Under the pieces are notes generated by a model. That model had not been told where the DNA came from and ran no database searches. It saw only the letters and a list, made by a program, of their open reading frames with translations. Positions 34,407-43,107 of a stretch of DNA of 64,000 bases are shown piece by piece (the stretch's first letter is position 1; the number at the start of each line of letters is the position of its first letter). The DNA lies in contig CANMLL010000007.1 of the NCBI GenBank assembly GCA_947498775.1, positions 62,001-126,000 on the forward strand, written 5' to 3'. Origin of the DNA: an uncultured Aquimarina sp. (GTDB lineage: Bacteria; Bacteroidota; Bacteroidia; Flavobacteriales; Flavobacteriaceae). Made by a program: the position numbers and the translations under genes.

Positions 34407-35183
34407 TTATCCGGCAATCATATACCCACCATCGGCATTATAAACACCACCGGTCATGTAGGCTCCTGCATCTGAAGACAATAGACATACTATTCCTGCC
34501 ATTTCATCAGGCATTCCCATTCGTGCAGTAGGCAAGGTTTTTTCAATTTTCTGGAGTAATTTTTCATTTTGCCAGAGTGCCGCGCTAAACTTCGTTTTGA
34601 TTAACCCCGGGCATACTACATTAGCTCGTATACCATGTTGTCCCCACTCTTTTGCCTGATTTTTGGTAAGCATTAGCAAGGCCGCCTTACTGGTGCTGTA
34701 CAACCCCAGTCCGGCACCAGGATGTAATGCTTCCACTGAAGCAATATTGACAATACTGCCCCCTCCTCGTTCTTTCATCGAGGGCATTGCCAGATTAGAC
34801 AACATCCAAGGAGCTTTTACGTTTACATCCATAATCTTATCAAAAACAGCTTCTTCAGCATCTTCAATTGGGCCATACACGGGATTTATTGCGGCATTAT
34901 TTATTAAAATATCAATGCCTCCACATTGCTCTATGGTTTTTTGTACCAGATTTTCACGTTGTTCGGCTTTACCTATATGACATGCAATACCTACGGCCCG
35001 AAGGCCAGCTTTTTCAAACTCGGCCACAACTTCATCCACAGCTTCCTGGCTCCTACTACTTATGACTACTTTGGCACCATGCTCTGCAAGACCCTGTGCG
35101 ATTGATTTTCCTATTCCTTTACTCGAGCCGGTGATAATGGCTACTTTTCCTTCTAGATTGAAGGATTGTTTTATATTGTTCAT
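34407..35183 (-). CDS. SDR family oxidoreductase
   Basis: 258 residues. TGSSKGIGKSIAQGLAEHGA cofactor loop, NNAAINP, active-site LYSTSKAALLML and C-terminal YMTGGVYNADGG. A classical SDR; in the kinase/ACAD context it could be the LvaD-type dehydrogenase or a 3-hydroxyacyl-CoA dehydrogenase. It lies 34 bases after the upstream acyl-CoA dehydrogenase gene. Confidence 0.88.
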   Translation of the reverse strand: MNNIKQSFNLEGKVAIITGSSKGIGKSIAQGLAEHGAKVVISSRSQEAVDEVVAEFEKAGLRAVGIACHIGKAEQRENLVQKTIEQCGGIDILINNAAINPVYGPIEDAEEAVFDKIMDVNVKAPWMLSNLAMPSMKERGGGSIVNIASVEALHPGAGLGLYSTSKAALLMLTKNQAKEWGQHGIRANVVCPGLIKTKFSAALWQNEKLLQKIEKTLPTARMGMPDEMAGIVCLLSSDAGAYMTGGVYNADGGYMIAG

Positions 35184-35217
35184 TTATTGAAAAAGTGAGT
35201 TTTGTAAAAGTTGATGT

Positions 35218-37032
35218 TTAGTTAAGTATTTCCTTCTCTCCGGCAATCGTAAGTGTTTCCTCATCCAATAATATTTCTGCCAAACCACTGGTTTTAGGTA
35301 GTTCATACTTGAAAAAGAATTTCATAGCGTGGATCTTGCTTTCATAAAAGTCCTCTGTGTGTGTTTTTTGACCCGTTACTAAAGCATTTTTAGCATGGAC
35401 AGCAATGTCCAACCATATCCAGGCCATAGTAATGTTACCCAGAAACTCCATAAATGGTGTTGCATCTGATAAGAATCGTTCAAAATCACCTTTTTGAGCA
35501 AACCCTACCAAAAAGCCTATTACCTTTTGCGCTAGTTGTAATTTTTCTCCCAGTTTTGAAGCATGCCCTCTTAAATCATCATATTTTGATGCGCTTTGAA
35601 TGGTTTGCATCATCTCTGCGGTAAGCAACTCCAGTGCTTTCCCGTTTTCCATCAGCAATTTTCTTCCCAATAGATCTTGAGACTGGATTCCAGTCGTTCC
35701 TTCATAAATTGGAAAAATACGGATATCTCTATAGTACTGTTGTAAGATAAAATCGGTACAGAAACCATATCCACCCAACACTTGTAATCCATTAGAAACT
35801 GCTTGTGCTCCCATCTCTGAGGGATAGGTTTTTACCATCGGAATGATTAACTCAAGGAGTAATGCATATTTTTCTTTTTCGGCCTTATCCTGAAGCGTTT
35901 CTTTAAGGTCATAATATTTTGAAGCCAGTAACACCAAACTTAAAGATCCTTCATATACGACCTTTTGTTGCAGTAACATTCTGCGAACATCGGGGTGATT
36001 GATGATTAATGTTTGTCCTTGTTCTGGGTTTTTCTTTCCATCGCTAGAAAGTTTTCGACCTTGCGGGCGTTCTTTGGCGTATTGTAATGATGCATGATAT
36101 GCTGCCGATGCAATAGCCGCAGCTCCCCGACCTACTGCAATACGAGCGCCGTTCATCATTAAAAACATATATTTTAATCCTTGATGTGGTTCTCCTACTA
36201 ACCATCCATGACAATCATCTGCATCTCCAAAACCTAAATGTGTGGTGCAATACCCACGTTGTCCTACTTTTTGAAAATCAGCTACTGTTGTAACATCATT
36301 GGGAGTAAGGTTACCATTAGCATCCGGTCGTTTTTTGGGTACTACAAACAAAGAAATACCTTTGGTTCCTGCTGGTGCTCCTTCTATGCGTGCCAATACT
36401 AAATGAACGAAGTTATCTGCATATTGGTGGTCTCCACCAGAAATAAATATTTTTTGACCTAATATTTTGTAATGCCCATCATCTGTAGGTGTGGCTTTTG
36501 TTACTACATCGGATAACGAACTACCGGCTTGAGGTTCGGTAAGGCACATGGTACCTGCCCATTCGCCCGAAAGCATTTTAGGCACATACATATCATTAAG
36601 CTCTTTATTACCAAAATGCACGATCAACTCTGCGGATCCAAGGGTAAGCCCGGCATAACCCGGCAAATGGTTATTGGCAGCATCCAAAATGAAAGCTGCA
36701 GAAGTAAATACCATCATAGGTAACTGTAGCCCACCTGTATCATAATCAAACGTACCCGAAATGAGTCCCATTTCACCACCTTTTTTCATCATAACCTCAA
36801 CCTGTGGGTGTACGATTACTGTTCCATCTTTATGATACGCAGGTTTTTCATCCATCTCTTTGATATACGGAAATAGTTCTCTGTCTGAAAACTCTTTAAC
36901 CGAATCCAAAAACATATCGAGTGATGCCGTATCATGATCTGCAAAACGATCCGCTTGTAATACATCATCTAACTGATGTACATCGTATAAAAGGTACTTT
37001 AACGTCTCGAAATCTATATATTGATCAGCCAT
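35218..37032 (-). CDS. Acyl-CoA dehydrogenase, long (DmdC/AcdA-like) type
   Basis: 604 residues, longer than the usual 380-400 because of a C-terminal extension typical of the 3-methylmercaptopropionyl-CoA dehydrogenase-like group. Motifs: GTMCLTEPQAGSSLSDV, KIFISGGDHQYADN, a middle domain with GYCTTHLGFGDA, and IYEGTTGIQSQDLLGRK carrying the catalytic Glu. FAD-dependent alpha,beta-desaturation of an acyl-CoA is expected. First structural gene of the catabolic cluster, 168 bases downstream of the Crp-type regulator gene. Confidence 0.9.
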   Translation of the reverse strand: MADQYIDFETLKYLLYDVHQLDDVLQADRFADHDTASLDMFLDSVKEFSDRELFPYIKEMDEKPAYHKDGTVIVHPQVEVMMKKGGEMGLISGTFDYDTGGLQLPMMVFTSAAFILDAANNHLPGYAGLTLGSAELIVHFGNKELNDMYVPKMLSGEWAGTMCLTEPQAGSSLSDVVTKATPTDDGHYKILGQKIFISGGDHQYADNFVHLVLARIEGAPAGTKGISLFVVPKKRPDANGNLTPNDVTTVADFQKVGQRGYCTTHLGFGDADDCHGWLVGEPHQGLKYMFLMMNGARIAVGRGAAAIASAAYHASLQYAKERPQGRKLSSDGKKNPEQGQTLIINHPDVRRMLLQQKVVYEGSLSLVLLASKYYDLKETLQDKAEKEKYALLLELIIPMVKTYPSEMGAQAVSNGLQVLGGYGFCTDFILQQYYRDIRIFPIYEGTTGIQSQDLLGRKLLMENGKALELLTAEMMQTIQSASKYDDLRGHASKLGEKLQLAQKVIGFLVGFAQKGDFERFLSDATPFMEFLGNITMAWIWLDIAVHAKNALVTGQKTHTEDFYESKIHAMKFFFKYELPKTSGLAEILLDEETLTIAGEKEILN

Positions 37033-37098
37033 TGTGTGAATTTTTTGAAGTTGGATATTAAAACTGTAATAAATTTCGGAAATATTTGATGAATTCTC

Positions 37099-37114
37099 AT
37101 TAAACTAGTTTAAT
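37099..37114. promoter_or_regulatory. Candidate operator, perfect palindrome
   Basis: ATTAAACTAGTTTAAT is a perfect 16-base palindrome 67 bases before the first structural gene of the acyl-CoA cluster and after the Crp-type regulator gene. Binding protein unknown. Confidence 0.4.
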
Positions 37115-37200
37115 AAATATCGAATTTTAGATAGTCTTAACTTTTACCAAATCAAAAGGCAAAATTGAAGCAACGATAAACAACTCAAAATAAGTACCGA

Positions 37201-37773
37201 TTATTTTTGGCTGAGCCGTTTTCTGATTTTGGAAAGTCCAACGGGAGTTAGGCCAAGATATGAAGCTATCAAATATTGAGGTACTCTTTGAAAGAGTGTT
37301 GGACGTTTTTTAAGTAATTCGAGATAGCGTTCTTGATTAGAAAGATTTCTAAGTTGATTAATACGCTGAAAATTTATAACAAAAGTTCGTTGCATAGATA
37401 ATCGCCCAAAGCGTTCCAGTTGGTGCGAGTGATCAAAAACCTTTTGCACATCTGTTTTAGAAATAGTATATACCACAGTATCTTCTAGTGCTTCCAAATA
37501 TGATTGAGACTGGATATCTTCTATATAAGCATATAAATCAGTAAAAAAATAACCTTCAGTAAAAAACTCCATAACCTGTGCAGTGCCTTCTGCCATAGTA
37601 TAATATGAGACACACCCTTGTTTCATGAAATAAAAACTATCAATATACTGACCGGGTTTAAGCAGATATGCTCCTTTCTTCAAGACTTGTTTTTTATAAA
37701 ACTGAAGACCAAATTTCATATCAGCATCGCTAACATGTGTATAAGATCGTATGGTTCTTTTTAAGTCCTCCAA
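37201..37773 (-). CDS. Crp/Fnr family transcriptional regulator
   Basis: 190 residues. An N-terminal cyclic-nucleotide-binding-like barrel (LLKPGQYIDSFYFMKQGCVSYY) and a C-terminal helix-turn-helix (LIASYLGLTPVGLSKIRKRL). No cysteine cluster for an Fe-S sensor is seen, so the signal is unknown. This subgroup of short Crp-like regulators is abundant in Bacteroidota. Its position upstream of the acyl-CoA cluster on the same strand suggests it regulates that cluster. Confidence 0.88.
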   Translation of the reverse strand: MEDLKRTIRSYTHVSDADMKFGLQFYKKQVLKKGAYLLKPGQYIDSFYFMKQGCVSYYTMAEGTAQVMEFFTEGYFFTDLYAYIEDIQSQSYLEALEDTVVYTISKTDVQKVFDHSHQLERFGRLSMQRTFVINFQRINQLRNLSNQERYLELLKKRPTLFQRVPQYLIASYLGLTPVGLSKIRKRLSQK

Positions 37774-37979
37774 GGTTATGTGGTGTTTTTAACGAAAAAA
37801 CGAAATATTTTTGACATTGCAAAAATTAGCGCTAGTTGTCTCAAAATGCACACTATTTCTCCTAATTATTTTATCTGAAATCACTTTTTTTTCAATTTTC
37901 TCAAATATTACGGGTTTACCGCAGCCATAATTTAACTTTTGTTTGTAGCTTTAAAGAAACTCTAAACTAAATTAAAACC

Positions 37980-37987
37980 TATATTTG
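37980..37987 (+). promoter_or_regulatory. -7 box before the histidine kinase gene
   Basis: TATATTTG matches TAnnTTTG and includes the in-frame TTG at 37985, so that TTG is unlikely to be the start; ATG 38042 follows 55 bases later. No TTG at the -33 position. Confidence 0.45.
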
Positions 37988-38041
37988 CAGCGCTTTCCAA
38001 AAAAGGGCTCTAAAAACCTATCCAATGTAGTATTGGATTTT

Positions 38042-39919
38042 ATGGACACAATAAATTTTTATCAAATATCAATTTTCCTTTTTCAAGGATTAATAGTTGC
38101 ATCATTAATACTGCTATTATTTCGCTTGCGTACGATCATGGGAAATGGTTTGTTGTTTACTACGTTAGGTTTATTTCAATTTATACAAGTTTTTCTAGCC
38201 AGCACACTTTACTTTGAAATTTCTGATACACTTGTTGTATCTCCTGGTTCTGCAATTTTATTTACTGCCACCATGTTTGCAGTATTATTGATTTACATAA
38301 AGGAAGATGCTATTACTGCCAGAAGACTAATCTATGCTCTGGTAATAGCTAATTTAGTTTTATGTTTTCTTTTACTTTCTTTTCGATTAAATATTGAAGG
38401 TGCCTATAGTTATAATCCCTTTGATGTTTCTACAGAATTCTTTTATACTAATGTGTTTGTTCTTTTTGTAGGAACGGGTATCCTTTACATCGATTCTATA
38501 TTAATCATTTTTATCTTCGAATTTATTTCAAAACACATTAAAACTTTATTTTTTAGAATATTAATAACAATGATCATAGTGTTAAGCTTTGACGCTATCT
38601 GTTTTACTCTTGGTTCATTTTGGTTTTTTGAAGATATTTTAAAAATTCTTTATTCGGGATTAGTTTCAAAGATTTTTATGGCACTCTTCTATAGTATTTT
38701 GTTTACATTGTATTTAAAATATATAGAAAAAGAAGAATTTCGTGCTAATTATCTCACCTTTAAAGATATTTATCACTCGCTTACCTATAGACAAAAATTC
38801 GAAGTTGTAGAAAAAGCTATACAGCTAACCGAGAGTAGGTATCATACATTGACAAATCTTGTGCCTGTAGGTATTTTTATGACCCGAGCAGATGGAAAAA
38901 CCACCTTTGTAAACCCAAAATGGTGTTCAATATCAGGATTAACCCAAGAAGAAGCTTTGAATGACGGATGGTTAAATGCTGTACACCCGGAAGACAGCAT
39001 AAAATTAAAGAAAGGGTGGTATGATGATGCTGTTAGAAGAAAAAATTCTGATGCCGAATATAGGTTTCTGAAACCAGACGGTTCGATTACCTGGGTACTA
39101 GGGCAGGCAATACCAGAATACAATGACAAGAAACAAGTTATAGGATATGTTGGTACCATAACCGATATTACTGATATCAAATTATATGAGATAGAACTCA
39201 ACCGACTTAAAGAAAAAGCAGAAGAAAGTGATCGCTTGAAGTCGGCATTCCTGGCCAATATGAGTCATGAGATACGCACCCCAATGAACGGGATATTAGG
39301 CTTGGCTGAATTACTTAAAGAACCTAAGCTATCGGGTGATGAGCAACAGCTATATCTCGATCTAATCAAAGAAAGCGGAGCGCGAATGCTAAATATTATT
39401 AAAGATATAATTGATATTTCCAAAATTGAAGCAGATCAAGTAAAAGTCTCTATCAATGAGGTTGATATTAACAAACAAACGGAATACCTATATAATTTCT
39501 TTAAACCAGAAACCAATAAAAAAGGAATAGATCTTCTATTAAATAATGGATTACAAGGAGAAGACGCATTTATAGTCACAGATAAAGAAAAATTTAATGC
39601 TATACTTACCAATCTGGTTAAAAATGCAATTAAATACACTAATGAAGGTTCTATAGAATTTGGATATCAACTGCAAGGTGATTTTCTAGAGTTTTATGTG
39701 AAAGACAGTGGTATGGGCATTGAAAAAAACAGACAAGAAGCCATTTTTGAACGATTTGTTCAAGCCGATATTGAAGATCGTTATGCCCTAGAAGGTGCCG
39801 GAATAGGGCTATCTATCGCCAAAGCCTACGTAAAAATGTTACAGGGTAATATATGGTTAAAGAGTAAAAAGAATAAAGGTTCTGTCTTTTATTTTACAAT
39901 TCCTTATAAGAAAGCATAA
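38042..39919 (+). CDS. Membrane PAS-domain sensor histidine kinase
   Basis: 625 residues from ATG 38042. The first 220 residues contain about seven hydrophobic helices. A PAS/PAC domain follows (PVGIFMTRADGKTTFVNPKW, RFLKPDGSITWVLGQA). HisKA contains the phospho-acceptor His409 in LANMSHEIRTPMNG, and HATPase has N-box NLVKNAIKYT, G1 VKDSGMGI and G2 GAGIGLSIAK. No receiver domain is attached and no response regulator lies beside it, so it is an orphan sensor. Signal unknown. It is convergent with murA with 5 bases between the stops. Confidence 0.9.
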   Translation: MDTINFYQISIFLFQGLIVASLILLLFRLRTIMGNGLLFTTLGLFQFIQVFLASTLYFEISDTLVVSPGSAILFTATMFAVLLIYIKEDAITARRLIYALVIANLVLCFLLLSFRLNIEGAYSYNPFDVSTEFFYTNVFVLFVGTGILYIDSILIIFIFEFISKHIKTLFFRILITMIIVLSFDAICFTLGSFWFFEDILKILYSGLVSKIFMALFYSILFTLYLKYIEKEEFRANYLTFKDIYHSLTYRQKFEVVEKAIQLTESRYHTLTNLVPVGIFMTRADGKTTFVNPKWCSISGLTQEEALNDGWLNAVHPEDSIKLKKGWYDDAVRRKNSDAEYRFLKPDGSITWVLGQAIPEYNDKKQVIGYVGTITDITDIKLYEIELNRLKEKAEESDRLKSAFLANMSHEIRTPMNGILGLAELLKEPKLSGDEQQLYLDLIKESGARMLNIIKDIIDISKIEADQVKVSINEVDINKQTEYLYNFFKPETNKKGIDLLLNNGLQGEDAFIVTDKEKFNAILTNLVKNAIKYTNEGSIEFGYQLQGDFLEFYVKDSGMGIEKNRQEAIFERFVQADIEDRYALEGAGIGLSIAKAYVKMLQGNIWLKSKKNKGSVFYFTIPYKKA

Positions 39920-39924
39920 AACCT

Positions 39925-41235
39925 CTATATTCTACTAATCTTTGCACCTATAGCTCTAAGACGTTCGTCTATATTTTCGTATCCACGATCAATCTGCTCT
40001 ATATTATGAATTGTCGACGTTCCTTTTGCACTTAATGCCGCAATCAATAAAGAAATTCCTGCTCTAATATCCGGGGACACCATTGTAGTAGCTTTAAGTG
40101 TCGATTTAAAATCATGTCCGATAATAGTAGCTCTATGCGGGTCACACAAGATTATTTTTGCGCCCATATCAATTAATTTATCCACAAAAAACAAACGACT
40201 TTCGAACATTTTTTGATGTACCATCACTTCTCCTCTGGCTTGTGTTGCTACTACCAATATGATACTTAAAAGGTCTGGTGTAAATCCTGGCCACGGGGCA
40301 TCAGAAATGGTCATAAACGATCCATCGATATAACTCTCTATTTGGTAACCTTCTTCATGTGCCGGGATATAAATATCATCACCTTTGCGCTCTAGTGTAA
40401 TTCCTAATTTCCTAAACGTATTTGGAATAATCCCGAGATTTCCCCAGCTTACATTCTTTATGGTAATTTCGCTTTTTGTCATAGCTGCCAAACCGATCCA
40501 AGATCCAATCTCTATCATATCTGGCAATACACGATGCTCACAACCGCTTAATTCTGTTACCCCTTCAATAACCAATAAATTAGAACCTACTCCTGTAATC
40601 TTGGCTCCCATCGAGTTTAGCATTCTACATAATTGTTGAAGATAAGGCTCACAAGCAGCATTATAGATTTTGGTTGTTCCTTTTGCCAATACCGCCGCCA
40701 TGACTATATTTGCCGTTCCTGTAACAGAAGCCTCGTCTAGTAACATGTATGCTCCTGTTAGACCTTCGGGTGCCTCGACCCCATAGAAACGTTCTTCTTT
40801 ATTATATCTAAACGCTGCTCCCAGATTAATAAATCCTTCAAAATGGGTGTCCAAACGTCTTCTTCCTATTTTATCTCCTCCAGGGCGTGGAATATATCCT
40901 TTTCCGAATCTAGCCAAAAGCGGACCCAGGATCATGATAGACCCTCTAAGACCACTTCCTTCCTTTTTAAAACGTTCACTTTCAAGATATTCAAGATCCA
41001 ACTCATCACTTTTAAAGGAATACATTCCCTTTCCAAGTTGCTTGATTTTTACTCCAAGGTTACTAAGAATCTCGATAAGTTTATTGACATCTCTTATGTC
41101 TGGAATATTAGAAATTGTTACTTCTTCGGGAGTTAATAATACCGCACAAAGAATCTGAAGAGCTTCATTTTTTGCGCCCTGAGGAGTAATTTCTCCTTTG
41201 AGCTGATGCCCTCCTTCTATCTGAAAAGTACCCAT
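39925..41235 (-). CDS. murA: UDP-N-acetylglucosamine 1-carboxyvinyltransferase, Asp variant
   Basis: 436 residues. It transfers enolpyruvyl from PEP to UDP-GlcNAc, the first committed step of peptidoglycan synthesis. The Lys-Asn of GAKNEALQ near residue 22 and the PGGDKIGRRRLDTHFEG loop are present. The loop residue that is Cys115 in E. coli MurA, target of fosfomycin, is Asp121 here (codon at 40873-40875). Asp at this site gives active but fosfomycin-insensitive MurA in other bacteria. Downstream of the DUF4290 gene, as usual in Bacteroidota. Confidence 0.94.
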   Translation of the reverse strand: MGTFQIEGGHQLKGEITPQGAKNEALQILCAVLLTPEEVTISNIPDIRDVNKLIEILSNLGVKIKQLGKGMYSFKSDELDLEYLESERFKKEGSGLRGSIMILGPLLARFGKGYIPRPGGDKIGRRRLDTHFEGFINLGAAFRYNKEERFYGVEAPEGLTGAYMLLDEASVTGTANIVMAAVLAKGTTKIYNAACEPYLQQLCRMLNSMGAKITGVGSNLLVIEGVTELSGCEHRVLPDMIEIGSWIGLAAMTKSEITIKNVSWGNLGIIPNTFRKLGITLERKGDDIYIPAHEEGYQIESYIDGSFMTISDAPWPGFTPDLLSIILVVATQARGEVMVHQKMFESRLFFVDKLIDMGAKIILCDPHRATIIGHDFKSTLKATTMVSPDIRAGISLLIAALSAKGTSTIHNIEQIDRGYENIDERLRAIGAKISRI

Positions 41236-41285
41236 AGGTATGTAAGCGTTTGTTTGTGGTTAGTAATCGTAAATGGGTTAGTTAT

Positions 41286-41924
41286 TTAGTAACGTTTTTT
41301 ACCTCTGCTTCTATAGCTCTTTTTGCTTCCCCCGCTACTCTTTTTCTTTTTTCCTCTCATTAAATTGGAGGAATCTGTAAGGTCTTCTTTGCTACCAATA
41401 AGGTTTATCCTGCCATCACTTAACTCAAAAAGGTGATCAAAAATAACACTATCGTCGACGGTATCTTTATTCCAGTTTAAATAGCATTTTTTCATATGAT
41501 TTGCAATGGTATATAGTAGCGCTGTTTTTAGCTCTCCTTCTTCCCACTTATTTGCAACATCAATCATTCTCTTAATATTATTTCCATAAAAGCGATATTT
41601 AGGAAAATTTTGAGGATATTCTAACGGTTCAGGTCGCTCCTGTAGTTTTTCTTTAGTCAAAATAGGAAACGGTGCTTCAACATCAAGTTTGAAATCACTC
41701 ATAATAAATAATTGGTCCCATAACTTATGCTGAAACTCTGGAACATCACGCAAATGTGGTTGTAAATTACCCATTACAGCAATAATAGACCTGGCTACTT
41801 TGTTTCTTTCTTCTTTATCTTTAATAGACACGGTATGATTTATCATCTTCTGTAAATGGCGTCCATATTCAGGTATGATAAGTTTTTCTCTTTCGGTATT
41901 ATATTCTAAATTATCAATTATCAT
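41286..41924 (-). CDS. DUF4290 protein
   Basis: 212 residues, matching the Bacteroidota-specific DUF4290 family (EYGRHLQKMINH, NLQPHLRDVPEFQHKLWDQL, RFYGNNIKRMID). The C-terminal 30 residues are a strongly basic Lys/Ser/Arg tail (RGKKKKSSGGSKKSYRSRG), which could bind nucleic acid or membranes. Function unknown. It lies 50 bases upstream of murA on the same strand, a conserved pairing. Confidence 0.85.
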   Translation of the reverse strand: MIIDNLEYNTEREKLIIPEYGRHLQKMINHTVSIKDKEERNKVARSIIAVMGNLQPHLRDVPEFQHKLWDQLFIMSDFKLDVEAPFPILTKEKLQERPEPLEYPQNFPKYRFYGNNIKRMIDVANKWEEGELKTALLYTIANHMKKCYLNWNKDTVDDSVIFDHLFELSDGRINLIGSKEDLTDSSNLMRGKKKKSSGGSKKSYRSRGKKRY

Positions 41925-42116
41925 AAAAAAAATTTAAGTGAACCTGTATATCTACTAAATAAGATACACATAATTCGTCTTGCAAAATACTAAAATAAAA
42001 TAAGTAAGCTATGGTACTTATATAAAATTATTTACTTAGAAATATTGACATATACTGACAGTAAAACAACATTCCTTAAAAGTAGTTTTAACCCGTGTTC
42101 TATGATTAAGACAAGC

Positions 42117-42401
42117 TTATAGTGAAATTACATCTTCAACTTTTGAGGCTACTTCTTTATATTTGAGAATTACATGATCAGGGTTTTTCATTCTCACATT
42201 AATAGACACACTGGTATATTTACCATTCTTGGATTGTTTTTTATTAATTACTGCTCCCAGGTTATCAAATATAGATTCTACTTGTTCAATCTTGGAAGTA
42301 TCAGTAGGAACAATAAACTTGTATAAATATGCTGTTGGCCATTGTGCAGTATCGGCCAATTGTGTTTTTAATTTTTTATAAAACTCTTCGGGATCTTTCA
42401 T
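42117..42401 (-). CDS. DUF493 family protein (YbeD-like)
   Basis: 94 residues with the ferredoxin-like fold pattern of DUF493. WPTAYLYKFIVPTDTSKIEQ and the final VILKYKEVASKVEDVISL fit the Bacteroidota members. E. coli YbeD is of unknown function. It is in a 560-base interval between DUF4290 and the molybdenum-enzyme operon, each gap about 90-190 bases. Confidence 0.82.
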   Translation of the reverse strand: MKDPEEFYKKLKTQLADTAQWPTAYLYKFIVPTDTSKIEQVESIFDNLGAVINKKQSKNGKYTSVSINVRMKNPDHVILKYKEVASKVEDVISL

Positions 42402-42489
42402 ATGCGCTATCTCACAAATTTTAGATCAAAGATAAGGGTTATCCTTCATAAAAACGAGTCCGCAGACATAAACTCATTTTTAATTTGGA

Positions 42490-43107
42490 TTACTTAGAAA
42501 ATTTATTGTCAATTATTTTTTGATACTGTTGTTTGGTATCAATATCAATTCCTTTTTCGACAATAGAAATGGTCTTTATTTGATTTATGTATTTTTTAAT
42601 AATATAGCGCGCCCCGTAGTCTTCTTCTAATTGCATCAACTCCATAAAAATATCCTTCGAAAAGATAGCAGGTACACCTATCCTACTTCCTAAATCTGAG
42701 GCTACAATAGGGTTAGTATTTGCAATAAATTTGGTAATCAAAGCATTATAATCCGCAAGTTTTATTAAAGGCTGATCAATCAACGAAATTAAAACTGCAT
42801 CAAATGACAAATCATGTGCTAGTATAGTTTTTACACCAATCTGGATTGATGATCCCATTCCGGATTGCCAGTTTACGTTATTCAGTATTGTGACAGAAAA
42901 TTTATTGATTTGGTTATAAATCAACTCATAATGAGCTCCTAAAACAACAAAGGTTGATACCTCTTCTATTGCCAACGATTGTGTAATTGCGTGACCAATT
43001 AATGTGGTATCTTTCCATGGTAATAATTGTTTTGGGGCTCCCATTCTACTTGAGGCTCCTGCTGCAAGGATAAGTTGTGCTATTTTAGGTCTTTGTTGAG
43101 ATGACAT
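42490..43107 (-). CDS. MobA/MocA-like nucleotidyltransferase
   Basis: 205 residues. The nucleotide-binding N-terminus LAAGASSRMGAPKQLLPWKD and the later LISLIDQPL (DxD-like metal site) fit the MobA/MocA family, which transfers CMP or GMP to molybdopterin. Its start overlaps the end of the xdhC-like gene by 23 bases, and the operon encodes a molybdenum hydroxylase, so cytidylyl transfer to make the MCD cofactor is the likely role. Confidence 0.86.
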   Translation of the reverse strand: MSSQQRPKIAQLILAAGASSRMGAPKQLLPWKDTTLIGHAITQSLAIEEVSTFVVLGAHYELIYNQINKFSVTILNNVNWQSGMGSSIQIGVKTILAHDLSFDAVLISLIDQPLIKLADYNALITKFIANTNPIVASDLGSRIGVPAIFSKDIFMELMQLEEDYGARYIIKKYINQIKTISIVEKGIDIDTKQQYQKIIDNKFSK

